DNA of 64,000 nucleotides from Pseudaquidulcibacter sp964443435 (lineage in GTDB: Bacteria; Pseudomonadota; Alphaproteobacteria; Caulobacterales; Aquidulcibacteraceae), in contig CAYUCW010000002.1 of the NCBI GenBank assembly GCA_964443435.1, positions 12,967 through 76,966 of the forward strand. Reading direction: 5' to 3'. Within the stretch, counting starts at the first letter, position 1, and the number at the start of each line of letters is the position of its first letter. The notes beneath the pieces were generated by a model that was given only the letters and a program-made list of their open reading frames with translations, made no database searches and was not told the DNA's origin. This document shows positions 8,690 through 16,796 of this stretch, one piece after another. A program made the position numbers and the translations under genes.

Positions 8690-9643
8690 ATGAAAAGCAC
8701 AAAATCTATAAAATACAGTAATTCAGAGGACCTTGAGCTTTGTGATTATTCTATCCGCGAGCTTTTGCCCGATGAGGTTTTGATAGAAAACCAAGCAATT
8801 GGGGTTAATCGCCCCGATTTATTGCAATGCTCTGGCCTGTATCCTGCGCCAAAGGGTCATAGTGAAATACTCGGACTTGAATCTTCGGGGATAATTATTG
8901 CCATTGGAAACAAAGTCACAGAATGGCAAATCGGCGATAGGGTTGCCGCGTTATTGAATGGTGGCGGCTATTCAGAATATAGTATTGCTAAATCTGGGCA
9001 TTGTTTGAAAATTCCAAATAATATGAATTTTATAGAGGCAGCAGGCCTGCCAGAAGCAATGTTTACGATTTATGCCAATGTTTTTGAAGGTTGTGCCTTA
9101 AAGTCAGGTGAAACCATACTTATTCATGGCGGTGCATCATCAATTGGCACGATTGCAATTAAAATGTGTAAAGCAATTGGCGCGAAGGTTTATATTACGG
9201 CTGGCTCTGATGAAAAGTGTGAAGTTTGCAAAGATTTAGGCGCGGATTTGGTGGTAAATTATAAGACCGAAGATTTTGAAACCAACATAAAAGCAAATGG
9301 CGGCGCCGATATCATACTTGATATGATAGGCGGCGATTATATTCAAAAAAATATTAATATTCTAAATCAAGGCGGAAGGCTTTGTAATATAGCCTATTTA
9401 AATGGCGCGGTTGCCGAAATTAATTTTATGCGCTTAATGCTTAAGAATCTCACTATTACGGGTTCGGTTTTACGCTCGCGTCAGGATAAAGAAAAGACAA
9501 GAATACGTGATGGCATTATTAAAAATTTTTGGGGCAAAATTGAGCCTAAAATTGATAAAAGCTTTCCTTTAAAAGATGCACAATTGGCAATGGATAGGCT
9601 GAAAAGAATGGAAAATATTGGCAAAATAATTCTTATCCCATAA
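8690..9643 (+). CDS. NAD(P)H:quinone oxidoreductase, PIG3-type MDR family
   Basis: 317 residues, zinc-free medium-chain dehydrogenase/reductase. The GroES-like N-domain contains VGVNRPDLLQCSGLYPAP (near 37-54) and LGLESSG. The Rossmann domain carries HGGASSIGT (near 145-153) and ITAGSDEKC. The PDLLQ..G.YP pattern is that of the PIG3/TP53I3 quinone oxidoreductase group, which uses NADPH. The substrate here is not shown. It is divergent from DUF1192, and its 3' end runs into a hairpin shared with the ABC permease on the other strand. Confidence 0.85.
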   Translation: MKSTKSIKYSNSEDLELCDYSIRELLPDEVLIENQAIGVNRPDLLQCSGLYPAPKGHSEILGLESSGIIIAIGNKVTEWQIGDRVAALLNGGGYSEYSIAKSGHCLKIPNNMNFIEAAGLPEAMFTIYANVFEGCALKSGETILIHGGASSIGTIAIKMCKAIGAKVYITAGSDEKCEVCKDLGADLVVNYKTEDFETNIKANGGADIILDMIGGDYIQKNINILNQGGRLCNIAYLNGAVAEINFMRLMLKNLTITGSVLRSRQDKEKTRIRDGIIKNFWGKIEPKIDKSFPLKDAQLAMDRLKRMENIGKIILIP

Positions 9644-9664
9644 AAAATGCCCCCTTTCGGGGGC
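9642..9664. terminator. Rho-independent terminator, mainly for the minus-strand ABC operon
   Basis: GCCCCC and GGGGGC pair around TTTC. The A-run before the stem reads as a T-tail on the minus strand, so it best ends the ABC permease transcript. The tail on the plus strand is weaker. Confidence 0.75.
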
Positions 9665-9687
9665 AAGTTTGCTTGTAAGGGATATTA

Positions 9688-10704
9688 TTATAGTATTCTT
9701 CTTTTTCTTACTTCGGCGGTGGCATATAAAAGCGCCGCGCCAATCACAAGGCCAACCCATAATGAAGGATCACTAAGTGATTTATTTATGGCTTCGATTA
9801 TAAGGCCGCTAAATCTAGCACCACTATTCTCATCAATATTTTTAATATTCTCTATAATTGGATAGCTTACTAAATGTGATAAAGGCTCTGATAATAATTC
9901 GAATTTTCCATCAAAGAAGATTTTTCCAACTAAAGGCAATAATACAATTGGTAGGATTGCCGCAAAGAATGGAGATTTTGGCGCATATGCCGACATAAAT
10001 AAGAACCAAGCAAAGATTGGTGCTACCCATAAGAAGTCTATAAGTAATGCATAGATTATTACGCCCCACATTTCAAAAGCTGCACTAAAAGCAATACCAA
10101 TATCAATGAAGTTTACACCAAATATTACTGCAATAGTATAAGTAATCAAAATCATACATACATGGCATAAAGCGCTTATAACAAAAGCAATACCAGCACC
10201 ACCCACACCAATGGTCAGGAATTTACTTAATACGGTTTCTAAATCGGTGATGGGCAAAGATTTCCAAAACATAATTGATTTATCTTTACGTTCTTCATAC
10301 AAAGATCCAGCAAATATAAATAATGATGCAATCATAGCTACGAAAAGCGGTATGAATGAGGGCGCGCCATTTCCAAAAGCAAAAACTTCTGATGCCTTTT
10401 TCAGGTCGGCATTATCAAATTTTGATTTAATCGGCTTTTCAACGCCATCCTTAAAAACTACTATTTGATTTTGGCTGTTTTTATAAATTTTAACTTCTTT
10501 ACCATTTTCATCATCAATATTCATATTGAAATTTGGTGCAGATTCGCCAAGATTAAAATTTTGACCGCCATAATTAAGCTTGCCAAATGCGGCAGATAAT
10601 AAAACTATACCAATTATAAAAGCGGCAATGCCAAGTGGCGTGAAAAATAATGCGCCTTTGTGTTCGTTGAAATCACGACGCATAAGTGTAAGGAATTTGC
10701 TCAT
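9688..10704 (-). CDS. ABC transporter permease (ABC-2 type)
   Basis: 338 residues with six or so membrane helices: one at about 20-40, a periplasmic loop at 45-110, and the rest from about 115 to 330. It lies downstream of a GntR regulator and an ABC ATPase, the usual layout of YtrA-controlled exporters. Substrate unknown; the related Ytr and Bce-like systems respond to cell-wall antibiotics. Its ATG overlaps the TGA of the 33-codon ORF before it (ATGA), which indicates translational coupling. Confidence 0.82.
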   Translation of the reverse strand: MSKFLTLMRRDFNEHKGALFFTPLGIAAFIIGIVLLSAAFGKLNYGGQNFNLGESAPNFNMNIDDENGKEVKIYKNSQNQIVVFKDGVEKPIKSKFDNADLKKASEVFAFGNGAPSFIPLFVAMIASLFIFAGSLYEERKDKSIMFWKSLPITDLETVLSKFLTIGVGGAGIAFVISALCHVCMILITYTIAVIFGVNFIDIGIAFSAAFEMWGVIIYALLIDFLWVAPIFAWFLFMSAYAPKSPFFAAILPIVLLPLVGKIFFDGKFELLSEPLSHLVSYPIIENIKNIDENSGARFSGLIIEAINKSLSDPSLWVGLVIGAALLYATAEVRKRRIL

Positions 10705-10802
10705 TTTTTGCTTCCTTTTGAATTTAAGTTATCATTTGCCAAAGCATTAGTATTGGCTGGCTTTGATTTATTGGTTTTGGGATAAATAAATATTGAAAAC
10801 AT
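10701..10802 (-). CDS. 33-residue ORF between ABC ATPase and permease
   Basis: ATG at 10802 to TGA at 10701-10703. An AGGAG ribosome site (10809-10813) overlaps the stop codon of the ATPase gene 6 bp before the ATG, and the TGA overlaps the permease ATG. The peptide starts MFSIFIYP and then turns polar, rich in Asn, Lys and Ser. I know no family for it. The Shine-Dalgarno and the tight coupling on both sides argue that it is translated; it may be a real microprotein or simply a ribosome relay that couples the two transporter genes. Confidence 0.5.
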   Translation of the reverse strand: MFSIFIYPKTNKSKPANTNALANDNLNSKGSKK

Positions 10803-10811
10803 TTTTATCTC

Positions 10812-11687
10812 CTAACTTGCCAAAGCGACGAATAAATCGGCAAGCGCAACGCGGCGCGGCTCACCATATTGTTTCAAAGTTTCAGGCGGCACATTATCAA
10901 AAACCATAGAAGTCTTTCCCATAATTGCACGGCTATAAATTGGCTTCAGGCTTTCGACTTCTTTAATTTTATCTTCTAAAACGTCGATTGCGTAAAAACG
11001 CTCTGCAATATTATCAAGGCTATCATTGAGTGTGATATTCCCGTCTTTTATAAACATTGCATGACTAAGTATTGGTTCAATTTCATCAATTTGATGGGTC
11101 GTTACAAGGATTGAACGGGTTTCATCAAAGAAATCGCGTAATATTGCATCATAAAAAGCGCGACGATTCATAATATCAAGACCCAAAGTTGGCTCATCAA
11201 GAACTAAAAGCTTGGCATCAATTGCCAAAGCAATCGCTAGATGAACTTGCACTGTCATGCCTTTGGACAAAGCCTTAATCTTGGCATTAAGCGGAATATT
11301 AGTTCCTTGAATGCGATTAATGGCTTTTGTTTTATCAAATTTAGGGTGAATACCTTCGACCCAATCAAATAAATCGCTAATTTTTGCCCATTTAGGAAGG
11401 GTTGCCACATCAGCAATAAAGCAAACATCATTCATAAGTGTTGCGCGTTCCAAAAGTGGATTTTTGCCCATTACTTTTAGCTCACCATCAAATTCAGAAA
11501 GTCCAAGCAAGCAATTAAGCAAAGTTGATTTTCCTGCGCCATTTGCACCAATCACTCCAATTATTTGCCCTGATGGAATCGTGAAGCTTGAAGGCTTAAG
11601 TGCTTGTTTTGCGCCATAAGACTTTGCAAGACCATTTGCTTCAATCAGTTTTGTATTTATTGGGCCTGTCTCAATAGTTTCAGTCAT
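10812..11687 (-). CDS. ABC transporter ATP-binding protein
   Basis: 291 residues. Walker A GANGAGKS near 47-54, a non-canonical signature ALSKGM near 138, Walker B LLVLDEP near 160-166, D-loop GLD and H-loop TTHQ near 197. The roughly 70-residue C-terminal extension is typical of ATPases working with ABC-2 exporters. The first 8 bp overlap the end of the GntR gene, so the genes are translationally coupled. It powers the permease encoded downstream. Confidence 0.9.
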   Translation of the reverse strand: MTETIETGPINTKLIEANGLAKSYGAKQALKPSSFTIPSGQIIGVIGANGAGKSTLLNCLLGLSEFDGELKVMGKNPLLERATLMNDVCFIADVATLPKWAKISDLFDWVEGIHPKFDKTKAINRIQGTNIPLNAKIKALSKGMTVQVHLAIALAIDAKLLVLDEPTLGLDIMNRRAFYDAILRDFFDETRSILVTTHQIDEIEPILSHAMFIKDGNITLNDSLDNIAERFYAIDVLEDKIKEVESLKPIYSRAIMGKTSMVFDNVPPETLKQYGEPRRVALADLFVALAS

Positions 11688-12054
11688 TACTGCCCCCAGT
11701 TTTCATTAAGGTTTTTAAATCCAAGCCAAGCCTTTTGATGCGCTCGGCAATTATTGGCCATTCATTATTAATAAAGGCCTCTCGCTCTCTTTTAAGGAGG
11801 GCATTATCAGCGCCCTCTATAACAAACATTCCAAGCCCTCTACGCTTTTCAAGAATGCCTTCATCGGCAAGCTCGGAAAGGGCACGAGAAACCGTTAACG
11901 GATTAACCGCAAGTTCTAGTGCAAGAGTACGCACGCTTGGTGCTGCTTCGCCGGCTCTTAAAGTTCCGTCAATAATTTGCGATAAAATTTTATCCTTAAT
12001 TTGTTTCCAAATAGGGATATCATCACGCCAATCTATGCTTATACCTGCTACCAT
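11680..12054 (-). CDS. GntR-family regulator, YtrA subfamily
   Basis: 124 residues: winged helix at about 10-78 (IWKQIKDKILSQI, PSVRTLA, NPLTVSRALSELADEGILEKRRGLGMFV) and a short helical tail. The short effector-less C-terminus and linkage to an ABC transporter define the YtrA subfamily, usually repressors of their own operon that respond to cell-envelope stress. A palindromic site covers the -10 of its promoter (see 12090-12123). It is the first gene of the ATPase/small ORF/permease operon. Confidence 0.88.
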   Translation of the reverse strand: MVAGISIDWRDDIPIWKQIKDKILSQIIDGTLRAGEAAPSVRTLALELAVNPLTVSRALSELADEGILEKRRGLGMFVIEGADNALLKREREAFINNEWPIIAERIKRLGLDLKTLMKTGGSND

Positions 12055-12089
12055 TTCATTTCCTCACAATCTTATAATTGATTGCCATA

Positions 12090-12123
12090 GTGTCTTAGTA
12101 AACTAATACACCATGTATGTCAA
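12090..12123 (-). promoter_or_regulatory. Promoter and YtrA-type operator of the GntR-ABC operon
   Basis: Reading the minus strand: TTGACA (12123-12118), a 17-bp spacer, then TACTAA (12100-12095). A 22-bp inverted repeat at 12090-12111 (GTGTCTTAGT, AA, ACTAATACAC; one mismatch between arms) covers the -10. YtrA-type proteins bind GTGTA...TACAC-like palindromes, so autorepression is the likely reading. The GntR start is about 36 bp downstream. Confidence 0.65.
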
Positions 12124-12150
12124 GCGGCATTTAAATTTTTTTATGAAATT

Positions 12151-14790
12151 TTATTTTAAAGGATTTGCGCGGGTCGGTGCGCCAATAAGCATATTGAATA
12201 ATAAAGGCTCTAAACCTCTATTTTGCGCGCGAAATGAAAGGCTTGAATTAACACCAATGGCAAAGCCGCGCCCTTTATTTGCAACAATTACAAACGGCTT
12301 AAATGCCATTTGATTTAAATTAGCGTCCCATAAAATTCCGCTGGCCCTGATTTCATTTGCGCCTGCATAAACAATTGGATTTGCACCATTTGCCGAATTA
12401 ATCGGCTTATAAATATCCGCGCCCTCATAAAAGCTATAAAGATGTTTAGGTATTGAGAAATTCACCCAATGCTCTTCATTGGTTTGAAGCTTTAATATTG
12501 CGCCATCAATCGGGGTAAAATTTCTTTGCGCGGCAATTGTGCTTTGGTTTAATTCGTCAATATTATTAAAATTATCTTTGGGCTGCGGTTTAGCATTTTG
12601 CGGCTTTTCAGCTTCTATCGGAATGATTTGCGAATTTTCATCGGATAAAAACCTTAAAGCGCCACCAAAACCAATTATGCTTCCGCCATTATTAAGATAG
12701 GCTTTTAGATTATTGACGCCGTCATTTCCGATTATGCTTTGATAATTATTGCCGTCCGGAATAATAATAACATCAAATTTTGCGATAAGCCCACTTCTTA
12801 GACGATTAGGGCGAATAATTGTAAGATTGGCGCCAAATCTTTGCTCTAGGATAAAGCGCATGGATCCGGCCGCATTAGGATTTGTTGGACTATCCCATAA
12901 TAAAGCAATCTTTGGGTTTTTAATCTTTAATGCGTCATCAGCACCAAAATTTGGTCCATCTGTAACCCAAGTATCAATTATTGGAATGGGTAGCGCATTA
13001 TTAGATTTTACAAGGCTATTAAATTTATCATAATTTGTATTATCGGCCTTAAGCGCAATAATTGTTCCCGCCGCATAATTTTTGCCATCTTTGGTGAAAG
13101 GCTTATTCATTGATTTAAGATTAAAGCCATTATTAAGCGCTTCAAAAACCAAAGCTCTATTCCCAGCATCATTAATCGGGATAATATAACCAATATTATT
13201 ATTAAGGCTCTGCGCCGCAAGCTTGGTATTTAGATTAATTTTTTGCCCATTTAAAACTTCGGTGGTTTCGCAATAATCAGTTTCAAGATTATACATTAAT
13301 GGCAATGACCAAGCGGTGACATCATAAATTTCGTCATCTTTGCCATTTTTTCTTAATTCTTCTTGTTTTTTTATGAAAGCTTCTGGAAGCGGAATTTCAC
13401 GTTCAAGCAAGTTTTTAATAAGCCGTGATGATGGCTGTGCCATTGATATAATATAGGCGGATTCATAGGTTTTGCCGCATGCTTTAATATTATTCGCAGT
13501 TTTGCTTTCAATACCCATTTTGCTTAAGGTTTTTACCAAATCAAGGGCAAGGCTTGGATCATTTTCAGGATTTATTATATAATATTTGCCTTTGCCGTCA
13601 TTAATGGCACTTTGCCTAAATTCATAAAAGCTTTCTAGGAATTTTTCGCGGGCTGTGGCGGCGGTATCAATGCTTGCCATATTCGCGGTAAAATGATTGC
13701 GAATTGTGGTTTTATATTCAAGAATGCTGCCATCTTTTCCTATGGCTATAAGGCCACGCGATGAAGCTTGTTCATAAGTCATGGCGATTATGCCCTGTGT
13801 AGTGGGCCAGCCATCACCATAGCCAGGGTAAAAGCCATCAAAAATATCGCGCGTGAAATAATTTATTCCTGCCCTATCAAAAGCCTTAGCATTGCCGCGC
13901 CCGATTAATTGTCTAAGCTCTTTTTGTTTTTCGCTATGTAATGGATTAATGGGATCCGCTTCGGGCGGGAAAAAATAAGTTTGATCCCTTTGCATTTCAT
14001 GGGCATCAATTAAAACTTGCGGATAAAAATCTAATACAGCCTTTATATGACCTTGGGTTTCGGGCTGGGTTGCCGTAAGCCAATCACGATTTAAATCAAA
14101 ATTATAATGATTGGGGCGACCGCTTGGCCATGCTTCATCACGTTCAATCGCCCATTCATCGGCATCGGGGGCTTTGCCTATAGCCGCCGCGTTGGAATTA
14201 ATGAATCTTTGCCTGCCATCAGGATTTTGAAGTGGCACAATTATATTTAGAGTATTTGCGCGAATTTTCTCAAGGCGCACATCATTTTTTGCCGCAAGTA
14301 AATGATAAGCGCTCAAAATTGCACTATCTGAAGGGCTTAATTCATTTCCGTGTACGGAGTTTGCAATCCAAACAATATTAGGTTGTGACTTTATTATGGC
14401 ACTACGCTTCATGGGATCAAGATTTCCCGACGCCAAAGCCCGTGAATTTGCTTTTATAGTTTCAAGATTTTGAATTTGTACAGGCGTGCCAATAACCACA
14501 TAATAAAGCCTTCGCCCCTGCCATGATTTTCCATAATCAATAAGTTTCACGCGCGTTGGCAATGTGCGCGCCAAGGTTTCAAAATATTTTAAAATCTCAT
14601 CATAGCTTGAGATTTTTTCGCCAATTTCATATCCAAGCACATTTTTAGGACTTGGAATTAATGGATCATAATTCGCACCCTTGAAAAAATAATCATTATA
14701 ACTGGGCTTTGGCGGGGTTTGTGCAAAAGCGTTTGGTGCAATAAATGCACCAAATAAAAACGCACTTAATAATAATGATTTTCGGTTCAA
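12151..14790 (-). CDS. Secreted M14-family zinc carboxypeptidase
   Basis: 879 residues with a signal peptide ending APNAFA-QT. The M14 catalytic domain is at about 45-375: zinc ligands HGNE near 153-156, NPDGRQRF, DLNRDW, the third ligand in LIDAHEM near 265, and a catalytic-Glu candidate in MTYEQAS near 340. A C-terminal region near 640-730 looks like a class-I glutamine-amidotransferase-type sandwich (KIALLWD, FDVIIIPDG, GGSIIGFGG), a common partner in long bacterial M14 proteins. The start codon is TTG, placed directly after the nrdB stop (TAA then TTG); no better start precedes the signal peptide. The peptide or peptidoglycan substrate is unknown. Confidence 0.85.
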   Translation of the reverse strand: MNRKSLLLSAFLFGAFIAPNAFAQTPPKPSYNDYFFKGANYDPLIPSPKNVLGYEIGEKISSYDEILKYFETLARTLPTRVKLIDYGKSWQGRRLYYVVIGTPVQIQNLETIKANSRALASGNLDPMKRSAIIKSQPNIVWIANSVHGNELSPSDSAILSAYHLLAAKNDVRLEKIRANTLNIIVPLQNPDGRQRFINSNAAAIGKAPDADEWAIERDEAWPSGRPNHYNFDLNRDWLTATQPETQGHIKAVLDFYPQVLIDAHEMQRDQTYFFPPEADPINPLHSEKQKELRQLIGRGNAKAFDRAGINYFTRDIFDGFYPGYGDGWPTTQGIIAMTYEQASSRGLIAIGKDGSILEYKTTIRNHFTANMASIDTAATAREKFLESFYEFRQSAINDGKGKYYIINPENDPSLALDLVKTLSKMGIESKTANNIKACGKTYESAYIISMAQPSSRLIKNLLEREIPLPEAFIKKQEELRKNGKDDEIYDVTAWSLPLMYNLETDYCETTEVLNGQKINLNTKLAAQSLNNNIGYIIPINDAGNRALVFEALNNGFNLKSMNKPFTKDGKNYAAGTIIALKADNTNYDKFNSLVKSNNALPIPIIDTWVTDGPNFGADDALKIKNPKIALLWDSPTNPNAAGSMRFILEQRFGANLTIIRPNRLRSGLIAKFDVIIIPDGNNYQSIIGNDGVNNLKAYLNNGGSIIGFGGALRFLSDENSQIIPIEAEKPQNAKPQPKDNFNNIDELNQSTIAAQRNFTPIDGAILKLQTNEEHWVNFSIPKHLYSFYEGADIYKPINSANGANPIVYAGANEIRASGILWDANLNQMAFKPFVIVANKGRGFAIGVNSSLSFRAQNRGLEPLLFNMLIGAPTRANPLK

Positions 14791-15822
14791 TTACGCTTCT
14801 TCGGTTTGTTTGACTTTATGCTTATCAAACATTTCCCAAACACCATTTTCGCCGCCCCATTCGCCTTTGGTTGCGCCTTTTGAATATTCAGTGGCGCGCG
14901 CTTCAAAGAAATTCGCATGCTCTACACCATTTAATAAAGGTGAAAGCCAAGGAAGCGGATGCTCTGTAACGCCATAAATCGGTTCAAGCTCAAGCTGGGT
15001 TAAGCGCCAATCGGCAATATAGCGGATATATTGTTTAATATCGGCCGCAGTCATGCCTTGAACCGGACCCATTTCAAAGGCCAAATCAATAAATTGATCT
15101 TCAAGGCCGACGGTAACTCTACAATTTTCAATAATATCGGCCTTAACCGCATCAGTAAGCGCACCGGTTTCACGGGCGAATTGATGGAATAGCTTAATCA
15201 TGCCTTCACAGTGCAGACTTTCATCACGAACTGACCAAGATACGATTTGCCCCATGCCCTTCATTTTATTAAAGCGTGGGAAATTCATAAGCATTGCGAA
15301 TGACGCAAATAATTGCAGACCTTCGGTAAATGCACCAAACATAGCAAGCGTTCTTAATATATCTTCATTAGAATCAACACCGAAAGTTTGCATATAATCA
15401 TGCTTATCTTTCATTTCTTTATATTGAAGGAATGCCGAAAATTCAGTGTCAGGCATGCCAATGGTTTCAAGCAAAAGCGCATAAGCCGCAATATGAATGG
15501 TTTCCATATTTGAAAACGCCGAAAGCATCATTTTTACTTCGGTTGGCTTAAATACGCGCGCATATCTTTCCATATAATTATCATTAACTTCCACATCAGA
15601 TTGCGTGAAAAAGCGGAAAATATGCGTAAGAAGGTTTTTTTCATGCTCACTAAGCTTATTAGCCCAGTCTTTGCAATCTTCGCCCAATGGCACTTCTTCA
15701 GGAAGCCAATGCACGCGTTGTTGTTGTTGCCAAAAATCAAAAGCCCAAGGATATCTAAACGGCTTATAGGCGTGTGAAGATGTTAATAAGCCGGTTTTAG
15801 TGTTTTCTTGTTCGTTCGACAT
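14791..15822 (-). CDS. nrdB: Class Ia ribonucleotide reductase small (radical) subunit
   Basis: 343 residues from the ATG at 15822 (SNEQENTK), with AGGG about 9 bp upstream; a longer reading frame to 15894 lacks support and would cross an NrdR box. It makes the diferric-tyrosyl radical used by NrdA to reduce ribonucleoside diphosphates. The radical site is METIHIAAY (the ETIHxxxY pattern), and iron ligands lie in that helix and in RDESLHCEGM. The acidic, Lys-rich tail would dock on NrdA. The gene is separated from nrdA by two plus-strand genes and has its own NrdR boxes. Confidence 0.95.
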   Translation of the reverse strand: MSNEQENTKTGLLTSSHAYKPFRYPWAFDFWQQQQRVHWLPEEVPLGEDCKDWANKLSEHEKNLLTHIFRFFTQSDVEVNDNYMERYARVFKPTEVKMMLSAFSNMETIHIAAYALLLETIGMPDTEFSAFLQYKEMKDKHDYMQTFGVDSNEDILRTLAMFGAFTEGLQLFASFAMLMNFPRFNKMKGMGQIVSWSVRDESLHCEGMIKLFHQFARETGALTDAVKADIIENCRVTVGLEDQFIDLAFEMGPVQGMTAADIKQYIRYIADWRLTQLELEPIYGVTEHPLPWLSPLLNGVEHANFFEARATEYSKGATKGEWGGENGVWEMFDKHKVKQTEEA

Positions 15823-15828
15823 AGCATA

Positions 15829-15875
15829 ACCCTGTATATTGTGTTTATAATAATTCCAATAACTATATGTTGCGT
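15829..15875. promoter_or_regulatory. Tandem NrdR boxes upstream of nrdB
   Basis: 15829-15844 matches the NrdR consensus acaCwAtATaTwGtgt at 14 of 16 positions; 15860-15875 matches at 12 of 16. The boxes are 31 bp apart start to start, three helical turns, the usual spacing for NrdR tetramer binding. They begin 7 bp before the nrdB ATG, so binding would block the promoter or early transcription. Confidence 0.75.
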
Positions 15876-15879
15876 GATT

Positions 15880-16066
15880 TGTGGTTAACAGCAATTTAAC
15901 AATTGTAAAATTATTCAGAAATTTGTGTAAAAATATTAACTATAAATACGCATTAGTCCAATAATAATGCAACAAAATCTGTGGATAATTATGATTTTTA
16001 CTGATTCAAAAATATTTCATAGTTTGTAATGAAAAATTCACAATAGATTCAAAAACCTGTGAATAA
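15880..16066. promoter_or_regulatory. Cluster of DnaA boxes, all in one orientation
   Basis: Reading the minus strand, TTATCCACA (15988-15980) and TTATTCACA (16066-16058) are exact matches to TTATNCACA. Sites at 15932-15924 and 15888-15880 match at 8 of 9. All four point the same way in about 190 bp of AT-rich DNA between nrdB and the divergent gene at 16104. Two GATTC (GANTC-type) sites lie at 16003 and 16046, inside a repeated GATTCAAAAA. DnaA control of nrd genes is known in E. coli; a similar role here is inference. Confidence 0.55.
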
Positions 16067-16103
16067 GTCCTGATATTTTGCAAACAATAGAAAAGTTTGC
16101 ATC

Positions 16104-16772
16104 ATGATATTGAATTTAATCAAATTATTATCTTATGGAATATTATTTATATATATTTCATATGCAGTCTGCTCAGTTTTCTTTATGATTGCGCTTTGGC
16201 TTAGATCTTATTTTCTTAAACTTAAGCCTGAAATTACCAATAAAATTATTGATATGCGTCAGGATAAAAACGCCAATGGCAAAGTTCTAGAGCTTTGTTT
16301 GGTTAAAGCCGCGCCTTTAAAATCTATATGGTTTGGTCATTTATGGATAAATTGGCAAGAGCCACCACCAAATTCAAATGGTATTGCCGCCGCAGGATAT
16401 TATGCGGAATGCAAACTTACCGCGCTTAGATATTTAATTATTTCGCTTATTTCGCCTTTTGGAATTTTCACAGGGCAAAAACCTTTAAAAGCGGTGTTTG
16501 CCGATGATTCGGGCGTTAATCACCAAGCCAAGCTTTGCTTTCTTATTGATGAAGAAGTTTATGAGCGGGCAATAAAAATTGACGCTAAATGGCGCCGCCG
16601 CCGCATATATTCACTTCGTCCAAAAATGGGCGGAAGAACTTATTCTTGCCGCGACTATGTTTTTGAAGTGCTAGAGGTTTTGGGTTTAAATACTAAAATT
16701 GCCCGTAATAAATGGGCGGCCTTTCCGCCGCAATCTTTTTATGAGTTTATGAAAATAAATAATTTCGCTTAA
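16104..16772 (+). CDS. Membrane-anchored protein with permuted papain-like motifs, paralogue 1
   Basis: 222 residues; I do not recognise a named family. An N-terminal membrane segment (about 5-35) is followed by a globular domain with FGHLWI near 76-81, GYYAE, LISPFG..TGQKPLKA and TYSCRDYVFEV near 179-189, ending with FPPQSFYEF. A His in GHLWI before a Cys in YSC-x-DY resembles the His-then-Cys order of circularly permuted NlpC/P60 proteins (LRAT, YiiX), so a thiol peptidase or acyltransferase is possible. It is about 35-40% identical by eye to the gene immediately downstream. Confidence 0.6.
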   Translation: MILNLIKLLSYGILFIYISYAVCSVFFMIALWLRSYFLKLKPEITNKIIDMRQDKNANGKVLELCLVKAAPLKSIWFGHLWINWQEPPPNSNGIAAAGYYAECKLTALRYLIISLISPFGIFTGQKPLKAVFADDSGVNHQAKLCFLIDEEVYERAIKIDAKWRRRRIYSLRPKMGGRTYSCRDYVFEVLEVLGLNTKIARNKWAAFPPQSFYEFMKINNFA

Positions 16773-16796
16773 GTAAAAAATATGCCTATATAGGCT

